A stretch of 64,000 nucleotides of DNA from positions 792,035 through 856,034 of the forward strand of contig NW_020170392.1 in assembly GCF_000524195.1 (NCBI RefSeq). Reading direction: 5' to 3'. This stretch comes from Echinococcus granulosus (lineage: Eukaryota > Platyhelminthes > Cestoda > Cyclophyllidea > Taeniidae). Shown in pieces: positions 11,801-30,827 of the stretch. The number at the start of each line of letters is the position of its first letter. The stretch's first letter is position 1. The notes beneath the pieces were generated by a model. The model was not told the DNA's origin. It saw only the letters and a program-made list of their open reading frames with translations, and did not search any database. Made by a program: the position numbers and the translations under genes.

Positions 11801-13157
11801 CGTGGTTGCGTCAAAAAGTGCCCAAAATAAATTAGCTGAATTGAATACAATGCAATGCTCCTAAATTTAAGGAACAACTTTTAAATAGGCCAATTCGGCA
11901 GTCCAAGTGTTGACGCCACAATGAAACAATGCACCATCTGGGCTGAGGCGGTCGATCTTCCTCTAAGGCCCTGGCTGGCTAAAGCGTGTCGAATGCAAGT
12001 AGGTAATGTCAGCGAGATTACAGTGAATGCGGGCGCTACCCATCGGCTAAAGACATCACCATATGAAACAAACTTCTCTTGAGTAAATACACTTCCATTA
12101 GCAGACCATATTTGCATCGATTTCACGGAGTAAAGTGGAGGACATTAATGGCCTAATTAATAAAAGGAAGCACAATTTGTAACTCCCTTTTAGGACCCAT
12201 TATGAGGAGGGAAATTTTGATCGCCGTCATCTTGGCCCAATTTCTGCTCATGCTCGGCCTACTAATTGTCCTGGTCACCTGGATCCACGGCAAATCCTTT
12301 CAAAGGCGGCGACGTGAGGTGAGTTTTACTTTTCCAGAAAAAGGTAAACTTTCTTAAACTAACCTCTCAACAAGTTTAATTCGTTTAAGAGTTGTAATTC
12401 CCTGCAAATCACGTCGACCGCACATTGTTTTGCAATCATTGTTAAAATGCAGCGTTCCGTTTCTAAGTTCGCCTTCCGAACTGTAATAACCTTTTTCAAA
12501 GGATTATTTTAAGGCAATAACGAGTGATTCAAAAATAATACCCAAATAAGAGCTTCGTTGTTGAGTCTTGATTCAGTTACATAGATCACTAGCAATCTCC
12601 CCGTGGACGGTTTGGTAATTTCCGTTTTGGTATAAAATTTCGTTTTTTGAAAAAGAATCAGCCACGTGGGAGACCTGAGCCTACTTCCAGATTGCTACTG
12701 ATGGGTCGAGTTTATTACATCCCAAACAATGTGGAACATTTCATATCATGAGTACTGAACGGTTTGACTTTCCGAGGGGCATTAGTGGTTCCACAACTTC
12801 AACACGCATCTCAATCCAGTGCGAACGTAGTTAGCTACTTTTATTAGCGTATGAACAACTCGACGTCCTCCGTATGTACAACAAAGCATTTACACAGTCG
12901 TCAAAACCACATTCAACCACGAAACTGACGTGATCGACTCGCCATTTCTTGATGACCATCCAGGCTACGATTTGAAGATTTCATGAATCCCTAAAAATGA
13001 GCAATTTTTGATTTTAGTGGACAAACCAAGCCCTGGCAGACGTCCAGGAGGGGGACGAAACAACACCACCTCTGCTAACCTGTTGTCCCTGATGGGCATG
13101 GCTTCTCGTCTCAATGACAAAGTAAAGGACATCATCAATCATTTAAGACAAAGCTAA
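2881..13157 (+). CDS. PLXDC: Plexin-domain-containing protein (TEM7/PLXDC-like), 5'-partial
   Basis: Exons in phase: 2881-3022, 3065-3121, 3392-3517, 3555-3608, 3651-3712, 3756-3924, 4287-4382, 8229-8374, 11137-11155, 12194-12318 (or 12313), 13018-13092 (or 13157). The chain follows vertebrate PLXDC1/2 by eye: FPFYG then MATGGFLYLG, QYIAPLMADFD, FIAKWSNV, VCLFENGSIVFAYDK, IVGVSDAYL, RRRIAEYTTM, TPLPTCVEQTTCADC. The exon at 8229 is a cysteine-rich PSI domain (CQWC, HFCSSGVDRDWQRW, NGCH). Exon 12194 encodes one membrane segment (ILIAVILAQFLLMLGLLIVL) followed by RRRR. Vertebrate relatives are type I surface proteins that bind basement-membrane ligands; that role is inferred here. N-glycosylation sequons NHT, NYT and NAT lie in the ectodomain. 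The signal peptide and extreme N-terminus are missing. Introns range from 37 bp to 3.8 kb. The tail frame is ambiguous: 355 residues with donor GAG|GTGAGT, or 376 with the donor 5 nt earlier. Confidence 0.87.
6190..6665 (+). mobile_element. Truncated TRIM-like element in PLXDC intron
   Basis: 6205-6312 matches the terminal-repeat core (GGCATAATACTAGGAGTGGAT, GGCTGAGGGGCTGCAGGA, GCGGAGCCTTAAA). 6390-6665 matches the first half of the internal region seen at 10.17-10.40 and 63.36-63.60 kb (AACGTAGTCGGTACTTCAAG, CCACGAACTAACCGCGCCAG, CGTCCTGTTTGGGAAATGGA). The second half and the 3' repeat are absent, so this copy is truncated. It sits in the 3.8-kb intron before the PSI exon in sense orientation. 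The open frames across it are chance. Confidence 0.75.
10025..10980 (+). mobile_element. Full-length TRIM-like retroelement in PLXDC intron
   Basis: A terminal-repeat copy at about 10040-10165 (AAGAAGACATAATACTTGGG, GCCGCCCAGGGGAAGTACAT) recurs in the same orientation at about 10840-10965 (CATGTATTGTCGACGTACAG, GGAGGTACCAAGG). The intervening ~650 bp is collinear with the internal region of the element at 62.8-63.8 kb (on the opposite strand). No protease, reverse transcriptase or integrase coding is present, so it would be non-autonomous. Direct terminal repeats, ~1 kb length and no coding capacity fit a TRIM. From memory, a family named ta-TRIM is described from taeniid cestodes; assignment to it is inference. 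Exact ends and target-site duplication were not resolved. Confidence 0.78.
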
Positions 13158-13245
13158 CATTACTGAAGTAGCAGTTAAACATTTACCTCATTCATTTGAC
13201 GGTGCGCTCAGTAACCAAGCCCCAACTTGGTAAAAAAATATGGGG

Positions 13246-13251
13246 AATAAA
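13246..13251 (+). promoter_or_regulatory. Poly(A) signal, candidate for PLXDC
   Basis: An exact AATAAA lies 89 bp after the longer of the two possible PLXDC stop codons (TAA at 13155-13157), the expected place for 3'-end formation in a compact genome. A short 3' UTR is therefore likely. The choice rests on motif and distance only. Confidence 0.5.
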
Positions 13252-16200
13252 CAATCAGCCTACATCAAATCTGTTTTCTTTAGATAATACATTGCCAGGG
13301 AGTAATACAACCTTGGGAAGTTAAATAAACAGAACAAACCTGTGAATGCGTTCCATTAGAAAAACCCATCCTGTAGAATGTCGAGGTTATTGTGGCTAGT
13401 GTCGGACGAACATTTCTTGTTCGCGGAATCCAAACAACCCAAGGGCACAAAGTGTGAGGAGATCCTGGCTCCAAATGACTCAATTTGGTCCGCTTTTGAA
13501 TCCAGCGAAATCTGCAGATTGCGACAAAACTCGTCAAAATTCTGTACAACTCCGGTTCAGCGAGTCTCAACACGAACAAGCTCGACTGCAAAAGATGAGT
13601 GTAGCAAAACCCACTCGCGTCTCTCAGCTAGTAAGACGCCGTTTAACAAAACAGAACAACCCTAGACAAGCTGAAAACGTGATGACATTTTAGAGTACCA
13701 CAGGGACTCTGGAAGTCTTGACTAGCTTATCCCCTTGACGACAAATTTACCATAAAGTACGCCAATTATACGCTTTAATCAACAGATTACACACATAGTT
13801 CTAGCCCATTAGACCATCCACACTGAAAGCTGTCGAGAAGCTGTAAGGGAGTAACGAGTGATGAAGCCCGCGAAACAGAGCCAGGACCAACGCCTCTATG
13901 GCGTACGTAACCAGACCGACACACTACTGAAATCCAATTCACTACAGTAATTGGTCCTTTCAAAGATACGCTTTGTCCACGAGCAAGTAGAAAATCAGCA
14001 ACGATGATGTCTTGCAATTCTTTGCCCTCTATGACTGGAGGAGTGGATACAATCCAAAAATGCAAAGGTCAATGAAACTCAGCACAAATGAGTCGAATCT
14101 ACGCCTGTGCTGAAAACAGCAGATTATCCGTATCGGAAGCGACAAGAATTTACCACAGTACTGAGCCGTGGCAGCTGTCACAGCACGACCTACATTTGCT
14201 GTGCCAAGCCTCGACATGAACGACCCCGAACCTGAGCACGGAGCAACAATGTTTGCTCACGTCTACTAACATTCGAGCTGCTAAAATGCCAATAGGCGGA
14301 CTGGGGCGACTCCAGAATAAGCGGAGAATGAGATTATAGACCCAAGGGGTAGCAAAATCCAACACTCACAAATCTATTTGGACATGCAAAGCGTTAATCC
14401 CACACTTGTCCCATCATGATAAACGTACATCGACAAACAAAATGAGACTTTCACTGCAATGTCCTACTCAATCGTTGAATAGAAGTAGGCCAGGACAACT
14501 GGACTTCTTGGATTAGATTCAGGTAAACAGGCGAAATTCACCGACTCGTCTTTTTTATTGGATGATTGGCCACGTCACAATTCCCTACTATAGGCATAAC
14601 CACTGGCGACACCGGGGCAACGCAGATTAGTGCAAAGTGATAAACACCTTGATGCTTATGATTCCTGAAGATAATGGATGTCACCGCAACCTTATCGCAA
14701 AAAACACTCAGGAGTCCCAGAAAAAAAAAGGATTTTGTAATATGGTATCAACACAGATCCGATCACTTTAAGCGGGTTGTTAACACTACTTAAACCACTA
14801 CCACCAACAAACTCTGGATAAAACAAACGCAGAACCATCTCAAATAAGCGTCCTCTACTAGGTGCTGGACCAGAAAAAGGCCGCATTCGACGCATGCAGA
14901 ATACTAACGGCAGCCCGGCTTTCCATGCAGACTACGCCCCGTCCAACCTACCAAATATCGAATTAGGTAGATAGTTACAATCAGATAACTCGGAATTATT
15001 GCAATTATTATACACCTTGATAACCAACAAGCCCAAAGACCATCAGCAGATTCTTCTATTTGGAACGCGCTTGCCTTTCAGCACCCCCAAGATGTGAAAA
15101 CAGATGGAAAACTCCTCCTCAACACGCTCGCTACGAGCACCATGTATATGTGACGCCCCAATTTTCTTACCTGAGCCCAGTGCCACAGAAGCGTGACGCG
15201 TCCCCTGACAACTTCGTGAAAACTGGTCACACCAAATCGTTTCGCTAACAGATTGGTTGGGTTTAAAAAATAACAAGACAGATGTAGGGGCTGTGGCGAT
15301 CCATTATCCTCCGAGACAGATCCTGGTGGCGAACGTGCTAATAGGGTGAAAACTACACATGCATGAGGACTTGGGATTCTAAATCGAAAATAGAACAGAT
15401 AAAGGTTATTTCCGTCAAAGACATTGGAGAAGAGCACGAAAAACCCCTTCCTATCTAAAAAGAGAGGAGAATTTTCAGCCCACTAATACCAGCAAAGGAA
15501 AGTGAAAACAAAATCAAGAAGGCATACAAGAAGGAAGACTTTTGATAAAAGGACTGTATTTCTTTTCTCGTCCCACGCCCACCGCTACTTTTTCGTTGCC
15601 TCGCGTCTCTGGAGGGACTACTAGACGAAGTACAGTAGTAAACAGGGTGAGCAGGAAATTAGACAAGGTGCGCTGAAATCAACGAAATCATAGACCATGC
15701 TTCTCCAAAGGTAACAGCAATAACAGTGACAATTATGGTAATGGTAATAATTCCAACCAGCGCAGTGCAAGTTAGACAGACACCAGAAGAGGCCGTTCTG
15801 CAGGGCATTTATTTATTTACCAACCAAGTGAAACACAATGAGGGAGAAGGGGAGAGAGAGAAGGGTGGCAATCTAAGCTACATAAATAGATGGTGAGTAC
15901 GAGAATTAATATTAAAAATTAAATGAAAAAGAACGACTTGCAACGAGAGCTTTATTTGTTTAAAGTTTGCGATTACAAAATCTTGCGGTAAAAAATCTAA
16001 ATTCACGGCCAAGGGAGACGTCGATATGCCTAGTGGTTGGCTGGTCACCCCAGTCTAAGAGGGAATAGAGCAAATAATGTGAAACACCATCATTAATGGT
16101 TGCTCTCATTAATTAAAATTTGCGTTTCCAGGGCTTATCCATAGGGAAAATCTACCACCACAGCCTAGACGTCTTACTGTTCCTAATATGACACCAACAT

Positions 16201-17380
16201 TTCCGACCCAGCCGCTGCTCAGGCGGGAAAAATGACTGTCCCTCAACGACCAAGGCGATCCCACATCCTACATAACTGTTTTAAGCTTAACCTAGTTGGT
16301 TTTATTATGTCACACATACGCAGCGTCGAGTGAATGTAGTAAAATGGTGGCGTCACATATGTGGGACCCTGAGAGTGAACACGCTAACCCGTGTACACGT
16401 CCCCAAACTATTTGTGACACAACACTTCACAACGTAAACGACAACTTTTGACAATTCAAAAGATCGCACGTTTGCAAGACGAACCAGTTGCTAGCTTGCA
16501 TGAAGTGTGGTGAATAACTTGATTGAGTCGAGTGTGTTTGAACAGCGGCTCAGCTCTTACACCTTTACGAGAACTGTCAGCTGAGAAGCGATGAAACTGC
16601 AAGCCGGACTGGGTGTTACCTAAAGCCCATTCAGTTATTAAAAGACCTGAAAGTCGGCGGTTATTCAGTGTAAGATCTGATAAATAACTGCGAGTGTGTT
16701 TCTGACTCTGGCCTCAAATGGTACTTCGAGCAGCACTTTTGATACGACAGATGAGTGACCAACTGGGCTAGGCTACTTCATCCGTCACCGTTTAATTCAA
16801 ACTATTTCACTAAAGATAACTCCTGAAGATGTTGTAGATAGTCTTAGCGTAGCACTGAACGACCGAAACCGTCAATATCTCTTTTGTGAATAGTACATCG
16901 CTTAGGGCAATGATGAGCAAGGCAGCAAACAACAGAAGTTGAACACGACCAACGTAAAGGAAAATCTAGTAACATGCCTAGAACGGCTGACACACACCAG
17001 TCACGTAGCTCAGTCATACAAATAAGAATCAGGTCCAAATCCGTGCTTTCGGATGTACAGTACAACTGATTTTGCAGGAGGCAGACGATCGGTCGACCTC
17101 GGTAGTTCGAAAGGAACCAACCTCATCCAATTGAATAATGCTCCACGAAGGACCAATGGACCGTGCTGGCGCGGCCTTATGTTACCAAAAACTGTTAACT
17201 TGGTGATCAGCAATTCAGCTTTGGAAATAAGTAGAACAAGAACGGGAAAGGAGCATACCAAGAGAATTTCAAGTGAAATGCCAGCGATTGGAGAATGAGG
17301 AAATAAACAGACCCATAAAAGCCAATCGGCTTAACCTCTACAGTTCCACTTGCGACTAGGTTTACGCACCTGCGAGATTC
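13252..17380. other. Gap between convergent genes
   Basis: Separates the 3' ends of the PLXDC-like gene (plus) and the zinc-finger gene (minus). I see no exon with recognisable protein similarity. Open frames of 60-119 codons occur on both strands but lack splice-site support or compositional bias. It holds a fragment of a second repeat family near 15285-15335. On the minus strand ATTAAA (16796-16791) and AATAAA (16306-16301) are candidate poly(A) signals for the zinc-finger gene. Confidence 0.55.
15285..15335 (+). repeat. Fragment of repeat family B
   Basis: The stretch with TTATCCTCCGAGACAGATCC and TGGTGGCGAA matches the 3' part of the repeats at 47.46, 47.63 and 56.80 kb. Only about 50 bp are recognisable. 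Confidence 0.4.
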
Positions 17381-20300
17381 CTAGGGTCTCCAAATTGGGG
17401 GACGCAGCATAGGGTCGCCCAACACGTTTGTAGGCATTACAAACGCCGCGGGATTGAACCCGCCTGTTGCAGCTGCCAAGGCAGCAGCAGCCGCAGTGGA
17501 TGGGGAAGGAGTGGCCAGTGCCTGCGTAGGTATGACTGCGGGAGACTGCCAAAGCGAAGGCGTTGCTAGCCACGCAGCAGGGGCGAGACCAGCACCAAGG
17601 ATGCCTGCGGTGGCAGCCGTCGGTACCTGCGGCACTGTCGGTTGCACGGGTGTGGGTGGTGGCGGGGGTCGCGACGGTGGTGGTGGAGCGGGGGGCTCGT
17701 TCATACCAAGCATATCTGCAAACGTGGCTAACTTGCTACTCCTCCCCTGTGACGTGGCGATGTTGGTGGTGGCAGATTTCGTGATGCCCTGTCGCTGACG
17801 GTGGCTAATAAGTGGTGTTTTTGTGGCGGGTGCACGTTCCTGTGTTTTGAGCTCCTCCTCCTCCTGGCGACTGAAGTAGCTATATCCGTCAAAAATCTCC
17901 GTGGGGCAAGGAGAGGGGTTGGTTGGTGAATGAGTTGTGGGAGCTGAAGACCCGGATGCTTCATTCTCCTCTCGTTGTTGCTGCTCACTAGAGGCGCCGA
18001 GGTTACCTTTTAGCAGAGCCTGAAGTGCGTCAAGTGGCGAAGAAAGGAGACTTTTCACTCCTGCGTGGAGATTAAAGGATCTTGTGAAATCACCAGCTTT
18101 GCCAGTCTCTCAGACTTTAGTACACGACTCACCGTCTAACTGATCTAGCTTAAGACGTTTGGGAGGGTCTCCAAGCACGCTAACTTTCGAATTCTCCCGT
18201 TTAGGAATGGAAGCAGGATGGGAAGGTTGTGGGAGAAGGGGACGAGGTTGATTTGACATGATGACAGGAATGGTCTGCCCGTGTCGTGATCCTGGAGGTG
18301 GCTGAAGAGGAGGAGATGAAGGTTCAAAATCCCCCAAAAGGGTTTTGACGGCGCGCTTCACAGACTCGGGATTCTTTGAATCGCTTCTCATCATGGAAGG
18401 TCCACCAACACCCTTGGCGTCTCCATCCTTTACTTCAGTCGCCTTTAAAGTGGACGATAGTACCGCCGGTGGGTCGGGAAGAAGCGGAGTGGAAGGTCTG
18501 TCCAAAAATCAAAGTCAGTAATAAATGAGAACTGAATCACTTTAAAATTCATGCCTGGTTGTTTCAGAACAATACAAGTAGGTGAAATGCTATTGACAGT
18601 AGCGATAGCAAAGGTACTTTATACTTTTCGATGAAGACAGGTATACTGCGATCAAAAGTAGTGATAACAGGACCCAACGCACTAATAAAAAAGATAGCAG
18701 GACAGATTAGTAATGAATAAGTCGTACGGAATGCATGAAGGCAGTTGAGCTAATTTACAATTACGAGTAAATAACGCTCCGTTACAATGACGCGTTTACC
18801 ACATTTGACACGTAGCAAACTGTTCAAGCAAGTCCGACGGCAGCAAGATTGTCAAATACAAAAACCGAGAAGCACATACATACCAACAATGGCACAGTGA
18901 AGCGCTTACGCTGTGATTTGGGAACGGGATTTAAAACTAAATTGGAGTGGGTTCGTTTTCTGCTTAGCATTCTCCAATTGTTTGAGAGCCCACCGCGCCT
19001 CCTCCTCAAAACTCCGTCCCAATTGGGAGTCCGTCGATGCCACCTCCATTGGCGTTGTTTCCTTCTCTTGTTGTTCCGACGCCTCAGAAATCGAGAATCG
19101 TCGTGCACCCAACAAACCCTCCTTCCTCAATCGTTCGCTAACGAACATAAAAGAGTGGTTACAAACCTGCGAACATTACGCCCCGACATTTCCACCAGAC
19201 CTAAATTAGCATTACCTGTGAAAATGCCGTTCTCACCTCACGAGACCAAAAAAGTAGCAGCTTAAAGGTGACTAAATTCATGCACTTCTGAGACAGTACA
19301 ATTCTACGCCCTAATCAAGCCTAGAAAAATATTACTATCATGACGGCTATTCACTATGTCAGAAGTGCGTATAACCGTTGATAGAAACATCACACATGGT
19401 TAGAGAATCTTGAGACACCTGTGGCATTTTACACAGTTCCCACGAAAAGCGATCGACATGGAGGGCGATCTCACTGCGAAACATTATTGAGCTCGAATCA
19501 ATGCCTCACAATTATTTATCGATACCGTTCACAAAGTAAGCGTAACAGGTAGACTCAATGAAATCTACCAGGTGTACAACTTCCATCGAATTCGTAAGTT
19601 AGGGAGATAAACGTTACACGAAATCCGTTCTTGCCCCCAAGTGGTTTCAATAGATCCGACTAATATTGCGACAGTTGATATAAAGGAATAATCACGTGTG
19701 CCTTTTCAGTCCTCCTCGATGTGACCTCCATAACGCCGAATTACTGTCTATGCTGCTAGCCTCTCAGTCCTTCTGAAACATGGATAACAAAGGTACCGGC
19801 CCGACTTATGTACCTTACAACGTTTTCAAGGGGTAACTTGAGCCCTACGACAAGCCTAAAAAGCGAGAGAGCATCCAAGTGTTTACCCTCGACCTACTGA
19901 ACTACACAAAAAACTCACACAAAATCGGTACACTCGTCGGCAGTGAAGTCAGGCAAAAGTGGCCTTTCACTGACGAAACCGATTTCGAAGTCGGGAAGAT
20001 GAACAACAATAGAATTATGACGATTATCGCTCGATTCGATGACGCCTGCTGAAAAGAAGCTTGGCAGTTTAGAATTGTCGTATTCACCACCACCACCATC
20101 TTCATCAGAGAAGTGTGAGGAGGCGGGCGAATTCATTCCCCCCTCTTTTGCCAAGCCCTCTTGATCTTCAGGTGCACTTGAGGAGGAGGTCGAACAATCC
20201 AGCATCTCTCCCTCCTCTATCTCGTCATCGCCAAGTTCATTAGTATTGTTTTCGCCTAGCTCGGAAGAGTGGACGGTTGACTTGGACACCACATCGGTCA

Positions 20301-22504
20301 GCTCGGTACGAGGTGAAGTCTCCAGCACCTTGTCATTTTGTGCGGGGGCTAAAGGGGAGCCTTGCACTTTCTTCGGCTCCAAAGGCTCAATGCGTGTCTT
20401 GAACGTGGCTGTAGGTAAGCAAAAATGACTTCGAAGTAAGATAAGTATCACCGTGGCTGTATGAGGCAAAGTTGGAATGCATACTATTAGAGTAGACCTT
20501 ATGGAATGGGGAAAGAGCGATAACACATGAACACTACCGAAATGACGAGTTACGACTTCAAAGGCTTCTGAATAATTTTAGCAGACTTAGAAACCGACCT
20601 AAATGGTTTGAGACAAAATGAAATACTTAAGCACTGGTGAATCAAAGTGACAAGTGATTGAAAAGGTAAACTTCAAATATTATTCGAATAAGTGGAAATT
20701 GTACATACAGTTTTCCTTTTCCACCATAATACTGAGCCGTTTTCGCCCTTCACTAGACTCCACTTGCTGTGCATACGAAGTGAGTCGTCGTTTCCTGATC
20801 GATTCCGGACTCCTATCAATGCTTATCAACTGGTGCAGTGGAGGATAGTGATATTTCTAGAGACGCGAAAAAGAATTTAATTAATAAGCAGTCGAAGAAA
20901 CTATTGAAATAAGATTATCTAAATCTATCACAGTGGACAACCACTAATAGCAGGTGAAAGACCAGAACCCTCACGAGATAGGCCATTCTGTGTCTGATGC
21001 TGCAGACATGCTTAATGACAGCAGAGGGTAGGAAAGCGCGTTTTTCACACAGATCGCAGACGTAAACACACTCCAAGAGACCCCGACGCTGAAACTCCGT
21101 TATGTAGTTCAGACCAACCAGCGGCTGTATGCAAATATCCAGTAAGTACTGAATCCGTAGCTGAAGTTTCTGCGAAGGGCGCAAGTCCACCATGGGTTTA
21201 TTCCGAGGCACTGCTGGTTCGACATGGTGCGGATGAACCTAAGAGAAGAAAAACGGAGCAGTTAAATGGTTCAGGTCGCGAATTCGGAGAAGTGGAAAAG
21301 ACGAGGGACTAACTTGAGGTGCCCACTGTGGAGGAGGAATGTCCAAAACAGCACTCGCATTGTTTGTGATGGTTTTTGTCAGAGCATTCTGTATGTGACA
21401 GACACCACGAAGGTGGATGTCATAGGCTTTTTGAGTGGGATAATATTTGTCACAATCTTCACACCACACCCTGGGATCTTGGGGTGGGGGAACAGAGGTG
21501 AGGCAGAAGGGATTTGTAATGGGTGGCGGTGGAGCCTGTTGTGGATTGGAAGTCGAGATTGGAGGAGGTCGGGATAGGTCTAAAAAAGGCCAGAAGTGAC
21601 GAACTCGCAGTGACAATTTGGTACAAACAGGTAGTTTCTGGAGGCGGTGCATACCAAACACTGGCGCCTGATCGTTGGTATTGGACTTGGAGGCAAGCCA
21701 TTTTTGGTACATGACGTCCCAATCAATGCCCATCTGTTTACTGCATTCGGAGAAGAGTTGGAACCATTCGGGATGAGTTCGTGAAATCCAGCTGAGGTAG
21801 TTATGCCACGAGGCCCAATCCCAGTCACGAGCACCACTTTGACGAAAGTAGCCTTCCATTACAGTTTTTGAGTGACTCCAAGGATCATTATCCAACGACC
21901 TGCCATTCTAAACATAAGAGACGGAGTCGAGTGACAAGGCATAAGCGAACCTTTGTAACGAGTATGAATAAACTACCTGAACATTATTAGGAGCTATGCC
22001 CTGAGTTCGATTAGTTGTTGACGCATTAACATTCTCCAAATTATCAAGCAGCGTTTTGAAATACCCCAAAACGTCCGTATAGTATTTCTTATACACGCCT
22101 ATTGCTGAAGATGAATCTATTCCTGGTTGCTTGTTTTCAATCGGCAGTGTTGATGGGGGTGACAACATCCCGGTGGCATTTCTTGTGTTTGGGTGCATTT
22201 GCCGTCCCGTTGATGATACGGAGGGGTTAGCAAATGCTTGGGTTCCCGGGAGCTGTGTAGAATTGAAGGGAGGGATGGGAGGAGAAGGGAAATTGACCCG
22301 GGAAATATATGGCTGAGGTACTACACTTGGATTCAAAACGTCCAACGGTTTTAGGGGAAAATATGAATGTACCGGTAGCGCAAAAGATGGCATTAAAGGT
22401 TGGGTGCAAGGCTGTGATGCCGCAGACCCATTAAACGTTAAAAAGTTCGACAGTCCAGGATTGTTCGGGCAACCGGCTTTAAAATTCATTCCTTCAAACA
22501 GCAT
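17381..22504 (-). CDS. Proline-rich protein with two U1/matrin-type zinc fingers
   Basis: Nine minus-strand exons, all joining in phase: 22504-21977, 21907-21655, 21579-21314, 21238-20975, 20856-20709, 20408-19919, 19137-18910, 18497-18133, 18060-17381; 1073 residues. The ATG at 22504 has an in-frame TGA 18 nt upstream. Residues 1-176 are Pro/Ser/Asn-rich; 177-260 contain a Trp-rich block (DWDWASWHNYLSW); finger 1 uses C300, C303, H316, H322; finger 2 uses C410, C413, H426, H432, both CX2CX12HX5H. Finger 2 is framed by QPLVGLNYITEFQ and MAYLKYHYP. RKRR at 458-461 may be a nuclear signal. Acidic-serine (DDEIEEGEML), KRLKLDQLDG and Pro/Ala-rich C-terminal stretches follow. U1-like fingers of this spacing often bind RNA or DNA in nuclear proteins, so a nuclear role is inferred. 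I do not recognise an orthologue. It shares a 215-bp divergent promoter region with groucho. Confidence 0.87.
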
Positions 22505-22525
22505 AACCGCAGGTCGAGTTCAAAA

Positions 22526-22541
22526 CCCAACGTGCTGTCAA
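22526..22541 (-). promoter_or_regulatory. Splice acceptor just upstream of the zinc-finger gene ATG
   Basis: On the minus strand TTCTTGTTTGACAG is followed by 30 nt (22534 down to 22505) before the ATG at 22504. It would serve a 5'-UTR intron or spliced-leader addition. With groucho starting 215 bp away, an upstream cis exon would have to be tiny or overlap the other gene, which favours trans-splicing. This is inference. Confidence 0.4.
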
Positions 22542-22691
22542 ACAAGAAATCAATAAATTTGTCTGCAATCGAGCGCACTTTAATTATTTTAACTTGTTAA
22601 ATTAAAATTTCGGTAAAATAAAATATAGATATTTTGCGCTTTGAAAAATGTTTTAATTTATTGGGTATTGGAGCGACTATTTAATTTTCAA

Positions 22692-22705
22692 TTGATTGGT
22701 TTTAG
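22692..22705 (+). promoter_or_regulatory. Splice acceptor just upstream of the groucho ATG
   Basis: TTGATTGGTTTTAG ends 14 nt before the ATG at 22720. It has a pyrimidine-leaning tract and AG, like the confirmed acceptors of this gene. It could receive a cestode spliced leader or close a 5'-UTR intron; no donor is visible in the short promoter gap. Confidence 0.4.
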
Positions 22706-22719
22706 GCTTCGTCGCTGTT

Positions 22720-30827
<8,108 letters not shown>

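Larger units (their letters stand above)
22505..22719. promoter_or_regulatory. Shared divergent promoter region (zinc-finger gene / groucho)
   Basis: Only 215 bp separate the two start codons. It is very AT-rich in the middle and carries three ATTGG pentamers (22660-22664, 22667-22671, 22695-22699), i.e. inverted CCAAT boxes, plus GCGC-containing blocks at either side of the AT-rich core (near 22575 and 22637) and a TTTAACTTGTTAAA palindrome. CCAAT boxes are common in divergent promoters of other animals; function here is inferred from position. Confidence 0.6.

Noticed and set aside
19741..19860. Possible further TRIM fragment (GTCTATGCTGCT block)
   Set aside because: Only short blocks resemble the 6.3-kb copy and the order is not maintained; it lies in a zinc-finger gene intron and could be chance.
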